A stretch of 64,000 nucleotides of DNA from an uncultured Flavobacteriales bacterium. GTDB lineage: Bacteria > Bacteroidota > Bacteroidia > Flavobacteriales_D > Sanyastnellaceae. Made by a program: the position numbers and the translations under genes. This document shows positions 14,783 to 23,587 of the stretch, one piece after another. The notes beneath the pieces are model-generated. The model did no database searches. It was not told the DNA's origin and saw only the letters and a program-made list of their open reading frames with translations. Where the stretch lies: assembly GCA_905478325.1 (NCBI GenBank), contig CAJQIB010000029.1, positions 1-64,000 on the forward strand, read 5' to 3'. The first letter of the stretch is position 1, and every line of letters starts with the position of its first letter.

Positions 14783-15795
14783 TGCAGTATTTTAAAGACT
14801 GTTTCACGCAATAGGGCTCCATCGGGGGTTGTGGCATTGCCTTGCCCTTTGGATTTTCGATCCGCTTCCAACAAGTAGCCAAAAATCCTGCCAACTTTCT
14901 CAGGGGAGTAGTACCGTGCGGCTTCAGCATACTGTTTCACAGCAAAAGGAGCACATTTCAGTGCCTTAGCTGCAGCGGGGCCCGAACGGTCCTTAAGTCC
15001 GTGATAGGCATAGATCTTGCCGAAAAAACTACCCAAAACAGGCATGATCATCGCCACCGGATGGTCCTTGGGGTTGGCCGCAAAAAAATTCGCAATGAGA
15101 TGAGAACGCTCTACATTTTTCGAGCCAAGGGCGCGTTGTAGCTCGAACACGTTGTAATCCTTGCTAATACCAATGTGCGTTTCAATGTGTTCCGGAGAAA
15201 TTTCGGTTCCTGCCGGCAATACAATTTTCAACTTATTCAACTCATTGACCACCTTTCGTAGATCGTTCCCCAGGTATTCTGACAAGATTTGTGCACCCTG
15301 CGGTGAAATCGTCAAGTCTTGTTCGCGGACATAGTTGGAAATCCAGTCTGGCAATTTGTAGTCCCTGACTTTTTCACTGAGGAACAGTAAGCCATTGCGG
15401 CTAATGGTCTTGACGGCCTTCAGCCGAGCATCCGCTTTTTTATTCTTGAAGCAAAAAACCAGCACCGTGCTCGGGATGGGTGATTGCGCATATGCCTCCA
15501 ATTTGGCCATGTCTTCCGAGCGTCGCCACGAAGGCCATTCCTGAGCTTCACGCATTAAAACCAACTGTCGATCGGCCATCATGGGAAAACGACGCGCCGA
15601 TTCGAGCACCTGATCAATTGTCGCATCCCGGCCATACAAGACCACCTGATTGAAGTCCTTCATCGACTCTTCAACCACAGCATGCTCCAATGCTTTGGAC
15701 ACTTCATCAATGAAGAAAGGCTCTTCCCCATGCAACAAGTAGAGCGGTTTGAATGCTTCCGCTTGGATGTCACGTATAATCTGGCGATGCGGCAT
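14779..15795 (-). CDS. holA: DNA polymerase III subunit delta
   Basis: 338 residues, usual length. The delta subunit opens the sliding clamp within the clamp-loader complex. Features: YLLHGEEPFFIDEVSKAL at the N-terminus, typical of HolA in place of a true Walker A; QLVLMREAQEW; VLVFCFKNKKADAR; and a helical C-terminal collar region with LGNDLRKVVNELNKLKI and ISKDYNVFELQRALG, strongly conserved in Bacteroidota. First gene of a minus-strand operon with hemE. A TATCTTCG element ends five bases before its ATG, and it is divergent from the HsdR_N-type gene, an arrangement common in Bacteroidota. Confidence 0.95.
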   Translation of the reverse strand: MPHRQIIRDIQAEAFKPLYLLHGEEPFFIDEVSKALEHAVVEESMKDFNQVVLYGRDATIDQVLESARRFPMMADRQLVLMREAQEWPSWRRSEDMAKLEAYAQSPIPSTVLVFCFKNKKADARLKAVKTISRNGLLFLSEKVRDYKLPDWISNYVREQDLTISPQGAQILSEYLGNDLRKVVNELNKLKIVLPAGTEISPEHIETHIGISKDYNVFELQRALGSKNVERSHLIANFFAANPKDHPVAMIMPVLGSFFGKIYAYHGLKDRSGPAAAKALKCAPFAVKQYAEAARYYSPEKVGRIFGYLLEADRKSKGQGNATTPDGALLRETVFKILH

Positions 15796-15800
15796 GGTCG

Positions 15801-15808
15801 CGAAGATA
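15801..15808 (-). promoter_or_regulatory. TAnnTTTG-like element before holA, leaderless spacing
   Basis: Minus strand TATCTTCG (one mismatch), then CGACC and the ATG at 15795. Confidence 0.45.
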
Positions 15809-15844
15809 ATTCAGACTGCAAGGGCCTACATCACCAGACAGGGG

Positions 15845-15852
15845 TATTTTTG
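15845..15852 (+). promoter_or_regulatory. TAnnTTTG element, leaderless spacing
   Basis: TATTTTTG followed by TGAC and ATG 15857. It supports starting the downstream gene at 15857 rather than at the upstream ATGs, which overlap holA. Confidence 0.6.
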
Positions 15853-15856
15853 TGAC

Positions 15857-16330
15857 ATGCCTGTTCCAACGGATTCCACTTCATCATTCCCAAAGCTCGC
15901 GCTGCCTGCAGCGGATTTGAAATTGAGGACACGAGGGAGTCATACGGAAGTCCAATGTCTTAGCCGTGGGAACTACGTACGTCTCGAGCCGGAAGAATGG
16001 GTCCGTCAGCATTGGCTTTCCTATTTGCACCACCAGTTGGGGTATCCCATCGGCGTGATGGCTGCAGAATACCCGCTTCTTCTCAATGGAATGAAGCGTC
16101 GCGCTGACATCGTTTGCCACGACCACAATGGAACGCCACTGGTCATGATTGAATGCAAAAGGCCCGCCATTAAACTCAATCAAGCGGCGCTCGATCAGGT
16201 CTTGCGCTACAATATCAGCCTACAGATTCCCTGTTTGATTGTTTCGAATGGAATGAAGCATCATGCCTACGGTTGGAAAAATGATCAGCTTGAACCATTG
16301 GATCACGTCCCTCCCTATTCCGCTTTCTAA
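15857..16330 (+). CDS. orphan HsdR N-terminal-domain (PD-(D/E)xK) protein
   Basis: 157 residues from ATG 15857. It consists only of the type I restriction HsdR N-terminal domain (HSDR_N_2). The nuclease core is readable: E in VRLEPEEWVRQHWL, D in RRADIVCHDHNG, and the E-x-K of VMIECKRPAI, followed by LDQVLRYN. No helicase or specificity subunit is nearby, and the gene sits back to back with holA, as in many Bacteroidota, where it is annotated but not characterised. A housekeeping DNA-processing role is more likely than restriction; this is inference. The frame continues upstream to 15749, but that part is antisense to holA. Confidence 0.85.
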   Translation: MPVPTDSTSSFPKLALPAADLKLRTRGSHTEVQCLSRGNYVRLEPEEWVRQHWLSYLHHQLGYPIGVMAAEYPLLLNGMKRRADIVCHDHNGTPLVMIECKRPAIKLNQAALDQVLRYNISLQIPCLIVSNGMKHHAYGWKNDQLEPLDHVPPYSAF

Positions 16331-16424
16331 AGTGATTTATTTCGAAGTGAACTCGGTCAAATAGCGCTGCACGAGGCCCGTTGACCTATTTTCGCATGCA
16401 AATACCGATTGTAACACCGTCTAT

Positions 16425-17051
16425 ATGGTCATTCAGGAAATTATCGCCATCGCCGGCAAGCCCGGCCTTTATCGCATTCTCATTACGAATCGCGCCAATT
16501 TGGTTGTCGAATCAATGCTGGACAAAAAACGTATCAGCATACCTGGAACAAGCCGCATTAGCAGCTTAGCTGACATCACCATGTACACCACAGGTGAAGA
16601 TGCTTTGTTGATGGACATCTTGAATCTTATGTCCGAAAAAGCTGCGAAAAGCGAATTGCCTGCGGCAAAAAGCGACCCACAAGCTGTTCGAGAATTCATC
16701 GATGCCATTGTTCCCAACTTGGATCATGAGCGTGTCTACAACTCAGACTTGAAGAAATTGGTTCAGTGGTTTTCCACTTTGCGACAAAACGATGCCTTCC
16801 CATTGACCAGTGAAGTAGCGAAAGACGAAGCTGCTGAGGAAGTTGCTGAGGAAGCCACTGAAGAAGGACAAGACAAGAAGTCAGCGGCTAAAAAGCCGGC
16901 AGCTAAAAATCCGGCAGCTAAAAAAGCTGTAGCCAAGAAGCCCGCGACAAAGAAAGCAGCGATAAAGGGAAAAGCTGAACCTAAAGGGAAGCCCTCTCAA
17001 AAGAAAGCAATGGTCCAAAAGTCCACGGCCAAGGCCGGAAAATCGAAGTAA
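16425..17051 (+). CDS. DUF5606-domain protein with histone H1-like Lys/Ala tail
   Basis: 208 residues. The first 130 match the Bacteroidota DUF5606/DUF6852 family: QEIIAIAGKPGLYRIL at the very N-terminus, KKRISIPGTSRISSLADITMYT, and VYNSDLKKLVQWFSTLRQND. After an acidic stretch (about 140-156) comes a basic tail of roughly 50 residues built from AAKKPAAK-like units, resembling histone H1 C-termini and bacterial H1-like proteins. The family function is unknown; its N-terminal fold has been treated as an SH3-like barrel in annotations. The tail would bind nucleic acid or polyanions. It is followed after 13 bases by the 3-hydroxybutyryl-CoA dehydrogenase gene. Confidence 0.85.
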   Translation: MVIQEIIAIAGKPGLYRILITNRANLVVESMLDKKRISIPGTSRISSLADITMYTTGEDALLMDILNLMSEKAAKSELPAAKSDPQAVREFIDAIVPNLDHERVYNSDLKKLVQWFSTLRQNDAFPLTSEVAKDEAAEEVAEEATEEGQDKKSAAKKPAAKNPAAKKAVAKKPATKKAAIKGKAEPKGKPSQKKAMVQKSTAKAGKSK

Positions 17052-17064
17052 TATCGTCCCAACC

Positions 17065-17952
17065 ATGAAAAATGTTACCGTCATTGGCGCAGGAACCATG
17101 GGAAATGGTATTGCGCATGTGTTTGCACAATCGGGATTCAATGTTACACTCGTAGACGTTCAAGAGACGGCCTTGGAAAAGGCCATTGCGACCATCGGTC
17201 GCAATTTGGATCGCTTGATCAAGAAAGAAAAAATTTCCGAAGACGATAAAGCAGCGACGCTGCAACGCATCACCTCCTCTACCGACATTGCAGAAGGTGC
17301 TGCCAACGCGGACCTGGTTGTTGAGGCGGCTACAGAACGCCTCGACTTGAAGCTCTCCATTTTCAAAGCGATGGATGCCGCGGCTCCAAGTCACTGCATC
17401 CTTGCTACCAATACCAGTTCCATTTCCATTACGGAGATAGCAGCAGCAACAGCTCGTCCCGAACAGGTCATCGGAATGCACTTCATGAATCCGGTTCCGG
17501 TCATGAAACTCATCGAAGTGATCCGCGGATACGCCACATCAGACGCTACGTGTGCGTCCATTATGGAGCTGAGCAAATCACTTGGCAAAGCTCCTGTCGA
17601 GGTCAATGACTACCCGGGGTTTGTTGCCAATCGTATTTTGATGCCCATGATCAATGAAGCCGTCATCACCTTGCAAGAAGGGGTTGCGACTGTTGATGCC
17701 ATCGACACCGTCATGAAGCTGGGCATGGCCCACCCCATGGGACCGTTGCAATTGGCCGACTTCATTGGATTGGATGTTTGCTTGAGCATTTTACGTGTTT
17801 TGCACGAAGGACTGGGCCAACCCAAGTATGCCCCGTGCCCTTTGTTAGTCAACATGGTCAATGCAGGCCACCTAGGTGTAAAATCAGGACAAGGTTTTTA
17901 CGTGCACACGCGCGGTTCTAAAGAACTCGTGGTAGCTCCTTTTTTTCAATGA
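17065..17952 (+). CDS. 3-hydroxybutyryl-CoA dehydrogenase
   Basis: 295 residues, a full-length two-domain enzyme. NAD(P)-dependent oxidation of 3-hydroxybutyryl-CoA to acetoacetyl-CoA, in fatty-acid or butyrate metabolism in the cytoplasm. Rossmann motif VIGAGTMGNGIAHVFAQ at the N-terminus, acidic residue of the NAD ribose site in VTLVDVQ, catalytic HFMNPVPVMKLIEVI with the His, and C-terminal DYPGFVANRILMPMINEAV and HPMGPLQLADFIGLDVCL. It probably forms an operon with the DUF5606 gene. Candidate symbols hbd or paaH cannot be told apart from sequence alone. Confidence 0.94.
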   Translation: MKNVTVIGAGTMGNGIAHVFAQSGFNVTLVDVQETALEKAIATIGRNLDRLIKKEKISEDDKAATLQRITSSTDIAEGAANADLVVEAATERLDLKLSIFKAMDAAAPSHCILATNTSSISITEIAAATARPEQVIGMHFMNPVPVMKLIEVIRGYATSDATCASIMELSKSLGKAPVEVNDYPGFVANRILMPMINEAVITLQEGVATVDAIDTVMKLGMAHPMGPLQLADFIGLDVCLSILRVLHEGLGQPKYAPCPLLVNMVNAGHLGVKSGQGFYVHTRGSKELVVAPFFQ

Positions 17953-17992
17953 ACCGCACTGAAACCTACTGATATTCAACCGATATTGGCAC

Positions 17993-18811
17993 ATGAAGTC
18001 TTGGCGGAACACGTTGCATGAAGTTATTTTTGAAGCGGATACCCCATCGGGCAAATCCTTTGACATCGCCCTTCTTTGGCTGATCGTATTGAGCGTTTTA
18101 ACGGTACTCCTTGAGTCTGTACCCGAATTTCAAGAACAATTCCGCGTCCAATTTGCCTATGCAGAGTGGATATTCACAGGCCTGTTTACCATTGAGTATT
18201 TGCTCCGTCTTATTGCAGTTCGCAAACCACTGCAATATGCCACGAGTTTTTTCGGAGTTGTAGACCTTCTCGCCATACTCCCGACGTTCATTGGTATTCT
18301 CATACCCGGTTCGGCAAGTCTTCGTGTGGTGCGAATATTGCGGTTATTGCGGATGTTTCGGGTCCTCAAACTGGTCGGCTTTCTGGAGGAAGCTCGTGTG
18401 CTTCAGGCCGCTTTGCGGGCAACGAAAAAACGCATCCTCGTCTTCTTAAGTGTTGTGCTGGCATTGGTAACCATCATTGGAACGTTGATGTACCTCATCG
18501 AAGACGGACAATCCGGATTCACGAGCATTCCGACAAGTATTTATTGGGCCATTGTCACCGTCACCACGGTTGGTTATGGAGACATTGCTCCCTCCACGGT
18601 GCTTGGACAAATCTTAGCTTCTGTTATGATGATCATCGGTTACGCCATCATTGCCGTTCCAACTGGAATTCTCGGCATGGCCATGGTCAAGCGCTCCGGA
18701 ACGCCACCGCTTGAATCGAATGATGTTTCTACGCAGGCGTGCCCAAGTTGTGGACGCGACGGACACGATTCCAATGCTGAATTCTGCAAGTATTGCGGAC
18801 AATCTCTTTGA
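17993..18811 (+). CDS. Kv-like voltage-gated potassium channel with C-terminal zinc ribbon
   Basis: 272 residues, six transmembrane helices. The S4 voltage sensor has Arg at every third position (RVVRILRLLRMFRVLKL, about residues 105-121). The pore helix and selectivity filter read TVTTVGYGD near residue 185. After S6 there is a short linker and a zinc ribbon, CPSCGRDG....FCKYCGQSL, at the extreme C-terminus, facing the cytoplasm. A tetrameric inner-membrane K+ channel is the expected product. The zinc ribbon replaces the longer ligand-binding tails seen in many prokaryotic channels and may mediate assembly or metal/redox gating; that is inference. Confidence 0.92.
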   Translation: MKSWRNTLHEVIFEADTPSGKSFDIALLWLIVLSVLTVLLESVPEFQEQFRVQFAYAEWIFTGLFTIEYLLRLIAVRKPLQYATSFFGVVDLLAILPTFIGILIPGSASLRVVRILRLLRMFRVLKLVGFLEEARVLQAALRATKKRILVFLSVVLALVTIIGTLMYLIEDGQSGFTSIPTSIYWAIVTVTTVGYGDIAPSTVLGQILASVMMIIGYAIIAVPTGILGMAMVKRSGTPPLESNDVSTQACPSCGRDGHDSNAEFCKYCGQSL

Positions 18812-18928
18812 AACTCAGGTGGATCGAGATGTACTCCATTGATTTCTATCGTTGATTTCCTAAATTGGCATCGATGTAGTGAATGCATGCATAAAATTGC
18901 ATGACGTTCAGAACCAAGATTCACACTT

Positions 18929-20704
18929 ATGCAACAGCCTACTCGTCTTTTCGATTTTCCGCGCTACCAACTCGCGAATAACCCACTCGATCTTATGATG
19001 ACCATGCCCAACGGAGGCAATCGCATCACCTATTCGACTGCCACGTTTATGGAGGCCGTTGACCGCGTTGGTAGAGGACTCATCGCGATGGACATGCAAG
19101 CGGGAGACAAAGTGGCTCTTATTTCCCACAACAACCGATGTGAGTGGAACATTATGGACCATGGCATCATGTCTGCTGGAGGGATCAACGTACCGATTTA
19201 CCCGACCATGACAGAAGCGGATTACGAGTTCATTTTGAACCATAGTGAATCCAAGTTTTGTGCGGTAAGCAATCAAGAGTTGTACGACAAGGTAATGGCG
19301 GTCAAAGACCGTGTTCCTTCGTTGAAAGCTGTTTTTGTTTTCGAACATGCCGCGAACGGAACACACTGGTCTGCCATTGCAGAAGCCGGAAGCGAAGCGC
19401 AACAGGAGGAATACGAAAATCGGATGAATGCTGTAAAGCCTGATGATCTCGCAACCATCATTTACACTTCAGGAACCACCGGAACACCAAAAGGTGTGAT
19501 GCTCAGTCATAGCAACATTGTGCTCAACATCATGCGCAGTGTCCCGCGAATTCCAGCTGTACTCAAGGAAGAACAGTACCGAACGCTCAGCTTTCTACCG
19601 GTCTGCCACATCTTTGAAAGGATGCTGCACTACTTGTATATGTACATTGGTGCCAATATCTACTTCGCCGAAAGTTTGGAGACGATTAAAGAAGACCTGG
19701 GACATTCGCAACCAACCGTCTTCACAGCCGTTCCAAGACTTCTTGAGAAGTTTTATGATGGAATCGTCAACAAAGGACGCGCCGCGGGCGGCGTGAAGGC
19801 AGCTATCTTCAATTGGGCGCTCAAATTGGCACTGCGTTGGGAGCCAGACGGACAAAATGGAGCCTGGTATGAATGGCAACTAGGGCTCGCACGAAAGCTG
19901 GTGTTCAGCAAAGTCAAAACAGCGCTTGGTTTGGATAACATTAGAGCGGTAGCCTGTGGTTCTGCAGCGCTCGCTCCGCGCTTGGCTCGGTTCTTTAATG
20001 CTGCAGGCATTCCTGTTTATGAAGGATACGGCCTCACGGAAACTTCACCCGTTGTCACTGTCAATACCGATGTTTCACCGGGTATGATGCGTGTAGGCTA
20101 TGTCGGCAAACTCATTGATGGCGTAGAAGTCAAATTTGGAGACGACGGTGAAATCCTCGTCAAAGGCCACAACATCATGATGGGCTATTACAAGGACGAG
20201 GCGAAAACAACCGAAGTCATGTCAGGTGATTGGTTCCATACTGGTGACATTGGAAAATTCGATGATGGCTTCTTGAAAATCACGGATCGCAAAAAGGAAA
20301 TGTTCAAAACGTCAGGTGGCAAGTATGTGGCTCCACAACTTTTGGAGAATGCCATCAAAGCCTCCTTGTTCATTGAGCAGGTCATGGTTGTCGGTGAAAG
20401 CCAGAAATTTCCAGGAGCACTCGTTGTTCCAGATGCCATCGCCGTTGAAGAATGGTGCAAACGCAAGAATCATCCATACCCCGGTTTCGAAAACATTGGG
20501 AAAGACGAGCGTATCGCGCAACGTATGATGCAAGATGTTGAGAAGTTGACGGCATCATTTGCCCAATGGGAACGCATCAAGAAAATTCAAATTCTTCCAC
20601 AGCCATTCACCATTGAAAATGGAGAATTGACTCCGACGATGAAATTGAAGCGAAAGCCCATTCGTGAGCAATACCAGTCGCTCATCGACTCGATGTACAT
20701 CTGA
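18929..20704 (+). CDS. long-chain fatty acid-CoA ligase (AMP-dependent synthetase)
   Basis: 591 residues, in the range of bacterial long-chain acyl-CoA synthetases. Activates fatty acids to acyl-CoA via acyl-AMP. Motifs in order: LATIIYTSGTTGTPKGVMLSH (P-loop-like motif, about 168-188), YEGYGLTETSPVV (A5), WFHTGDIGKFDDGFLKITDRKKEMFKTSGG (A7-A8). The C-terminal lysine-containing segment TPTMKLKRKPI is present. The subfamily with YRTLSFLPVCHIFERMLHY is the FAA/FadD15 type, common in Bacteroidota. A 117-base leader upstream contains a palindromic ATGCATGCAT that could be an operator. Followed after 8 bases by the PAP2 gene. Confidence 0.93.
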   Translation: MQQPTRLFDFPRYQLANNPLDLMMTMPNGGNRITYSTATFMEAVDRVGRGLIAMDMQAGDKVALISHNNRCEWNIMDHGIMSAGGINVPIYPTMTEADYEFILNHSESKFCAVSNQELYDKVMAVKDRVPSLKAVFVFEHAANGTHWSAIAEAGSEAQQEEYENRMNAVKPDDLATIIYTSGTTGTPKGVMLSHSNIVLNIMRSVPRIPAVLKEEQYRTLSFLPVCHIFERMLHYLYMYIGANIYFAESLETIKEDLGHSQPTVFTAVPRLLEKFYDGIVNKGRAAGGVKAAIFNWALKLALRWEPDGQNGAWYEWQLGLARKLVFSKVKTALGLDNIRAVACGSAALAPRLARFFNAAGIPVYEGYGLTETSPVVTVNTDVSPGMMRVGYVGKLIDGVEVKFGDDGEILVKGHNIMMGYYKDEAKTTEVMSGDWFHTGDIGKFDDGFLKITDRKKEMFKTSGGKYVAPQLLENAIKASLFIEQVMVVGESQKFPGALVVPDAIAVEEWCKRKNHPYPGFENIGKDERIAQRMMQDVEKLTASFAQWERIKKIQILPQPFTIENGELTPTMKLKRKPIREQYQSLIDSMYI

Positions 20705-20712
20705 TCAACTCC

Positions 20713-21300
20713 ATGGTAGAAAGCATCATCAACCTCGACTACACGCTGTTTCGCCTGTTCAATACACCCTGGCCTGGGGGCGACGAGATTATGTGGGCGG
20801 TATCCGGTAATTTTTGGTGGCTTCCTCTCTATGCCCTCTTGATCTGGGAAATGTGGAAACGCTCTGAGAAAAAGCGAGGTAGACTGGCGTTGATGTTGGC
20901 AATGATTGGACTCTGCGTCGCAGGAACGGACATCATTTCCAGCAGACTCATCAAACCTTCAATACAACGGTTTCGACCTTCCCACTCCATTGAATTGCGT
21001 GATCAAGTGCACGTGGTCACGCCCAGCGGTTGGGAACATCCTTACCGCGGAGGACGCTACGGCTTTGTCAGTTCTCACGCTGCCAACTATGCAGGTGTCG
21101 CTGTTTTAGTGGGCCTGTTTCTGGGCGGTTCTTGGCTCTGGGGACTTTTGGCATGGAGCTTAGTCATTGGATATAGCCGCGTATACCTCGGCGTTCACTT
21201 TCCTCTTGACATCGCCGGCGGCATGATTTTAGGCGCTTTTTGGGGATACATGCATTGGCGTGTTTTTAAAAAAATCACTTCGGTTACCGCTGAGCCATGA
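20713..21300 (+). CDS. PAP2-family membrane phosphatase
   Basis: 195 residues with about five membrane helices. The three PAP2 motifs are intact: K-x6-RP in IKPSIQRFRP, SSH in YGFVSSHAANYAG (the usual PSGH with Ser in place of Gly), and SR-x5-H-x3-D in SRVYLGVHFPLDIAGG. The family removes phosphate from lipid phosphates such as phosphatidate or undecaprenyl pyrophosphate at the periplasmic face. Its ATGA overlap with crcB and 8-base spacing from the acyl-CoA synthetase indicate one operon. Lipid-related operon context suits phosphatidate or C55-PP as substrate; not decided by sequence. Confidence 0.9.
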   Translation: MVESIINLDYTLFRLFNTPWPGGDEIMWAVSGNFWWLPLYALLIWEMWKRSEKKRGRLALMLAMIGLCVAGTDIISSRLIKPSIQRFRPSHSIELRDQVHVVTPSGWEHPYRGGRYGFVSSHAANYAGVAVLVGLFLGGSWLWGLLAWSLVIGYSRVYLGVHFPLDIAGGMILGAFWGYMHWRVFKKITSVTAEP

Positions 21301-21674
21301 ATGCAATCGCTGTGTTCATCGGAGGGGGACTGGGGAGTGTATTGCGCTATCAATTCGGACTCCACGTGTTGAAATTGGGATGGATGACCCCCTGGGGGAC
21401 GCTCCTCGCCAATACCCTCGCAACGGCAATTCTTTTGGGTGTCTTGTCCCATCAGTCCACATTGGATCCATCGACAAAGTGGGGGGGCGCATTCATGCTT
21501 CTTCTGACCACAGGATTTTGCGGTGGCTTTTCCACCTTTTCAGCATTCAGTGCTGACACCTTGCAATTGGCCCAAACCCATGGATTTACGTGGGCAGCAG
21601 GCAATGTTGCATGCAACCTCATTCTCTGTCTAGCGGCAGGTTGGTGGTCTTGGTCTGCTTTTCAAGCCTCTTGA
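21297..21674 (+). CDS. crcB: fluoride ion channel CrcB/FluC
   Basis: 125 residues, four membrane helices, standard size. Fluoride-specific channel that works as an antiparallel dimer in the inner membrane. The signature GFCGGFSTFSAFSADT (Phe-box and the central sodium site) and N-terminal GGGLGSVLRYQFG are present. The start overlaps the PAP2 stop by 4 bases. No fluoride riboswitch is visible in front of this operon. Confidence 0.93.
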   Translation: MNAIAVFIGGGLGSVLRYQFGLHVLKLGWMTPWGTLLANTLATAILLGVLSHQSTLDPSTKWGGAFMLLLTTGFCGGFSTFSAFSADTLQLAQTHGFTWAAGNVACNLILCLAAGWWSWSAFQAS

Positions 21675-21736
21675 CGCACAACCGGCAGGCCTGAGGGCTT
21701 AATTTCGTCTTTCATCACTCGTGAACCGATCCCATT

Positions 21737-23587
21737 ATGAATTTTCGTTTGATTCTTCTTCTTGTCAGCCTCACACTTGTAGCTCCTATCTGGAGCCAGA
21801 TTAACTCGAGTGGCAGCATCTCCCAACCAACAGTGAATCAATCCACTTTCAATAAGGAGGCCGCCAAAGCAAAAGAGAACGCGACGAAAGCCGCTCCAAA
21901 AACCAAAGAAAAAAGCCCGGATTCCAAGCGAAAAGCGTCGCCGAAGAAAGGAAAAGTAATTCAACCCGAGCAACCCGTCTCAGAGGAAAACATGTTGGAC
22001 TTTAGCGAGCGGCCACCATTGGTTCTTGGCATCACCATCGACCAAATGCGAATGGATTACCTCTACCGGTATTGGGATCACTTCGGAATGGATGGCTTCA
22101 AGCGCATTATGCAGAACGGCATGATCTGTGCAGACCATCATTTTGGATATGCACCGACCTATACGGGACCCGGACACGCCTCCATCTATACGGGCACAAC
22201 ACCACGCTTTCATGGGGTCATCAGCAATTACTGGTATGATCGAAAATCAGCAGAGACCGTCTATTGTGCTGCCGATCCTTCGGTCCAAGCGGTTGGACTC
22301 GATGACGGTGCGATCGAAGCGGGCCACATGTCACCACATCGCATGCACGCCAGCACGCTCGGCGATGAATTGAAACTATCCACAGATCTCAAAGCCAAGG
22401 TGTACGGCATCAGTCTCAAGGATCGTGGGGCCATCTTACCGGCGGGTCATTTGGCGGACGGAGCCTTTTGGTTTTACGGAAAAGACCAAGGCAAATTCAT
22501 CACCAGTACTTACTACATGGATGAGTTGCCGCAGTGGTTGGATTCTTGGAATGGGAAAAACATGGCCCGCCGTTATTTGAAGTCCAACTGGTTGCTTTCA
22601 CTGCCTGAAAAGGAATACAGCCAAGCTTGGCCCGATAACAATCCCTACGAATCCAATTTCAAAGGCGGCATGCGGCCAACTTTTCCCTACGATTTGGAAT
22701 CATTGCAAGCTGAAAATGGTGGTTTTGACATCATTAAAGGGACTCCCCATGGCAACACCATCCTGGTCGACTTGGCCATTCGCCTGATTCAACATGAAGA
22801 ACTGGGGCAAGATGACATTACCGACTTGCTCGCATTGAGCTTTTCCGCTACGGATTATGTCGGCCATCAATTCGGCGCCCATGCCTGGGAAACTCAAGAC
22901 ATCTACGTTCGTTTGGACCTTCAATTGGCTCGTCTTTTCAAAACACTAGACGATCTCGTGGGCTACGACCAATGGCTGTGCTGGGTCACCGCAGACCACG
23001 GTGGAGCAACCGTGCCATCGCTGGCTGCTGCAGAAGGGATGCCAGTCGATTACTGGAAACCCGGCAACATGATTGACAACGTGGAGCTCGCACTTGCGAA
23101 TCGTTACGGAGAGGGCCAATGGATGCTGCGTTATGACAACAATCAATTTATCTTAAACCGTCCATTGATTCGAGAAAAAGGGCTCGATTTGGCAGCAATG
23201 CAAACATTTGTTCAAGGAGTTTGTCTCGAAACACCGGGTGTATTGATGGCTCCAACGGCACATGATATCGCCCATTCGGGTAGCTCATCTGACGACATCA
23301 TGGAACGCCTGCGCATGGGCTACCACAGCGCTTTTTCAGGGGATGTTCTTGTCGTGCCTGAACCGGGGTGGATCAAATACGGACCTAGCGGAACGGATCA
23401 CGGTTCTCCTTTCCCATATGACACCCATGTACCGTGTGTGTTTTATGGCTGGCATGTTCCCAAGGGAATCACGTATGAACGGACGCACATCCGGGACATT
23501 GCGCCAACAGTCGCCGGCATGATCCACACGCCGCTTCCAAATGCCAGCACAGGACGCCCCATTCAAGCTGTGTTGCGTCATGACTGA
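21737..23587 (+). CDS. PafA-like calcium/zinc alkaline phosphatase
   Basis: 616 residues. Signal peptide (LILLLVSLTLVAPIWSQ), then a Lys/Ala/Pro-rich linker (about 40-80), then the alkaline phosphatase superfamily domain. ITIDQMRMDYL supplies a metal ligand; APTYTGPGHASIYTG holds the Thr nucleophile; ISNYWYDR gives the Asn; and SLKDRGAILPAGH carries the Lys-x-Arg pair that marks PafA phosphomonoesterases. ADHGG and GTDHGSPFPYD provide the C-terminal metal ligands. PafA enzymes release phosphate from many organic phosphates in the periplasm and are widespread in marine Bacteroidota. The last 8 bases overlap the M61 peptidase gene. Confidence 0.9.
   Translation: MNFRLILLLVSLTLVAPIWSQINSSGSISQPTVNQSTFNKEAAKAKENATKAAPKTKEKSPDSKRKASPKKGKVIQPEQPVSEENMLDFSERPPLVLGITIDQMRMDYLYRYWDHFGMDGFKRIMQNGMICADHHFGYAPTYTGPGHASIYTGTTPRFHGVISNYWYDRKSAETVYCAADPSVQAVGLDDGAIEAGHMSPHRMHASTLGDELKLSTDLKAKVYGISLKDRGAILPAGHLADGAFWFYGKDQGKFITSTYYMDELPQWLDSWNGKNMARRYLKSNWLLSLPEKEYSQAWPDNNPYESNFKGGMRPTFPYDLESLQAENGGFDIIKGTPHGNTILVDLAIRLIQHEELGQDDITDLLALSFSATDYVGHQFGAHAWETQDIYVRLDLQLARLFKTLDDLVGYDQWLCWVTADHGGATVPSLAAAEGMPVDYWKPGNMIDNVELALANRYGEGQWMLRYDNNQFILNRPLIREKGLDLAAMQTFVQGVCLETPGVLMAPTAHDIAHSGSSSDDIMERLRMGYHSAFSGDVLVVPEPGWIKYGPSGTDHGSPFPYDTHVPCVFYGWHVPKGITYERTHIRDIAPTVAGMIHTPLPNASTGRPIQAVLRHD

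Noticed and set aside
18880-18905. Operator upstream of the acyl-CoA synthetase (ATGCATGCAT)
   Set aside because: A short self-complementary AT-rich word with no second copy or regulator gene nearby; not enough to call a site.
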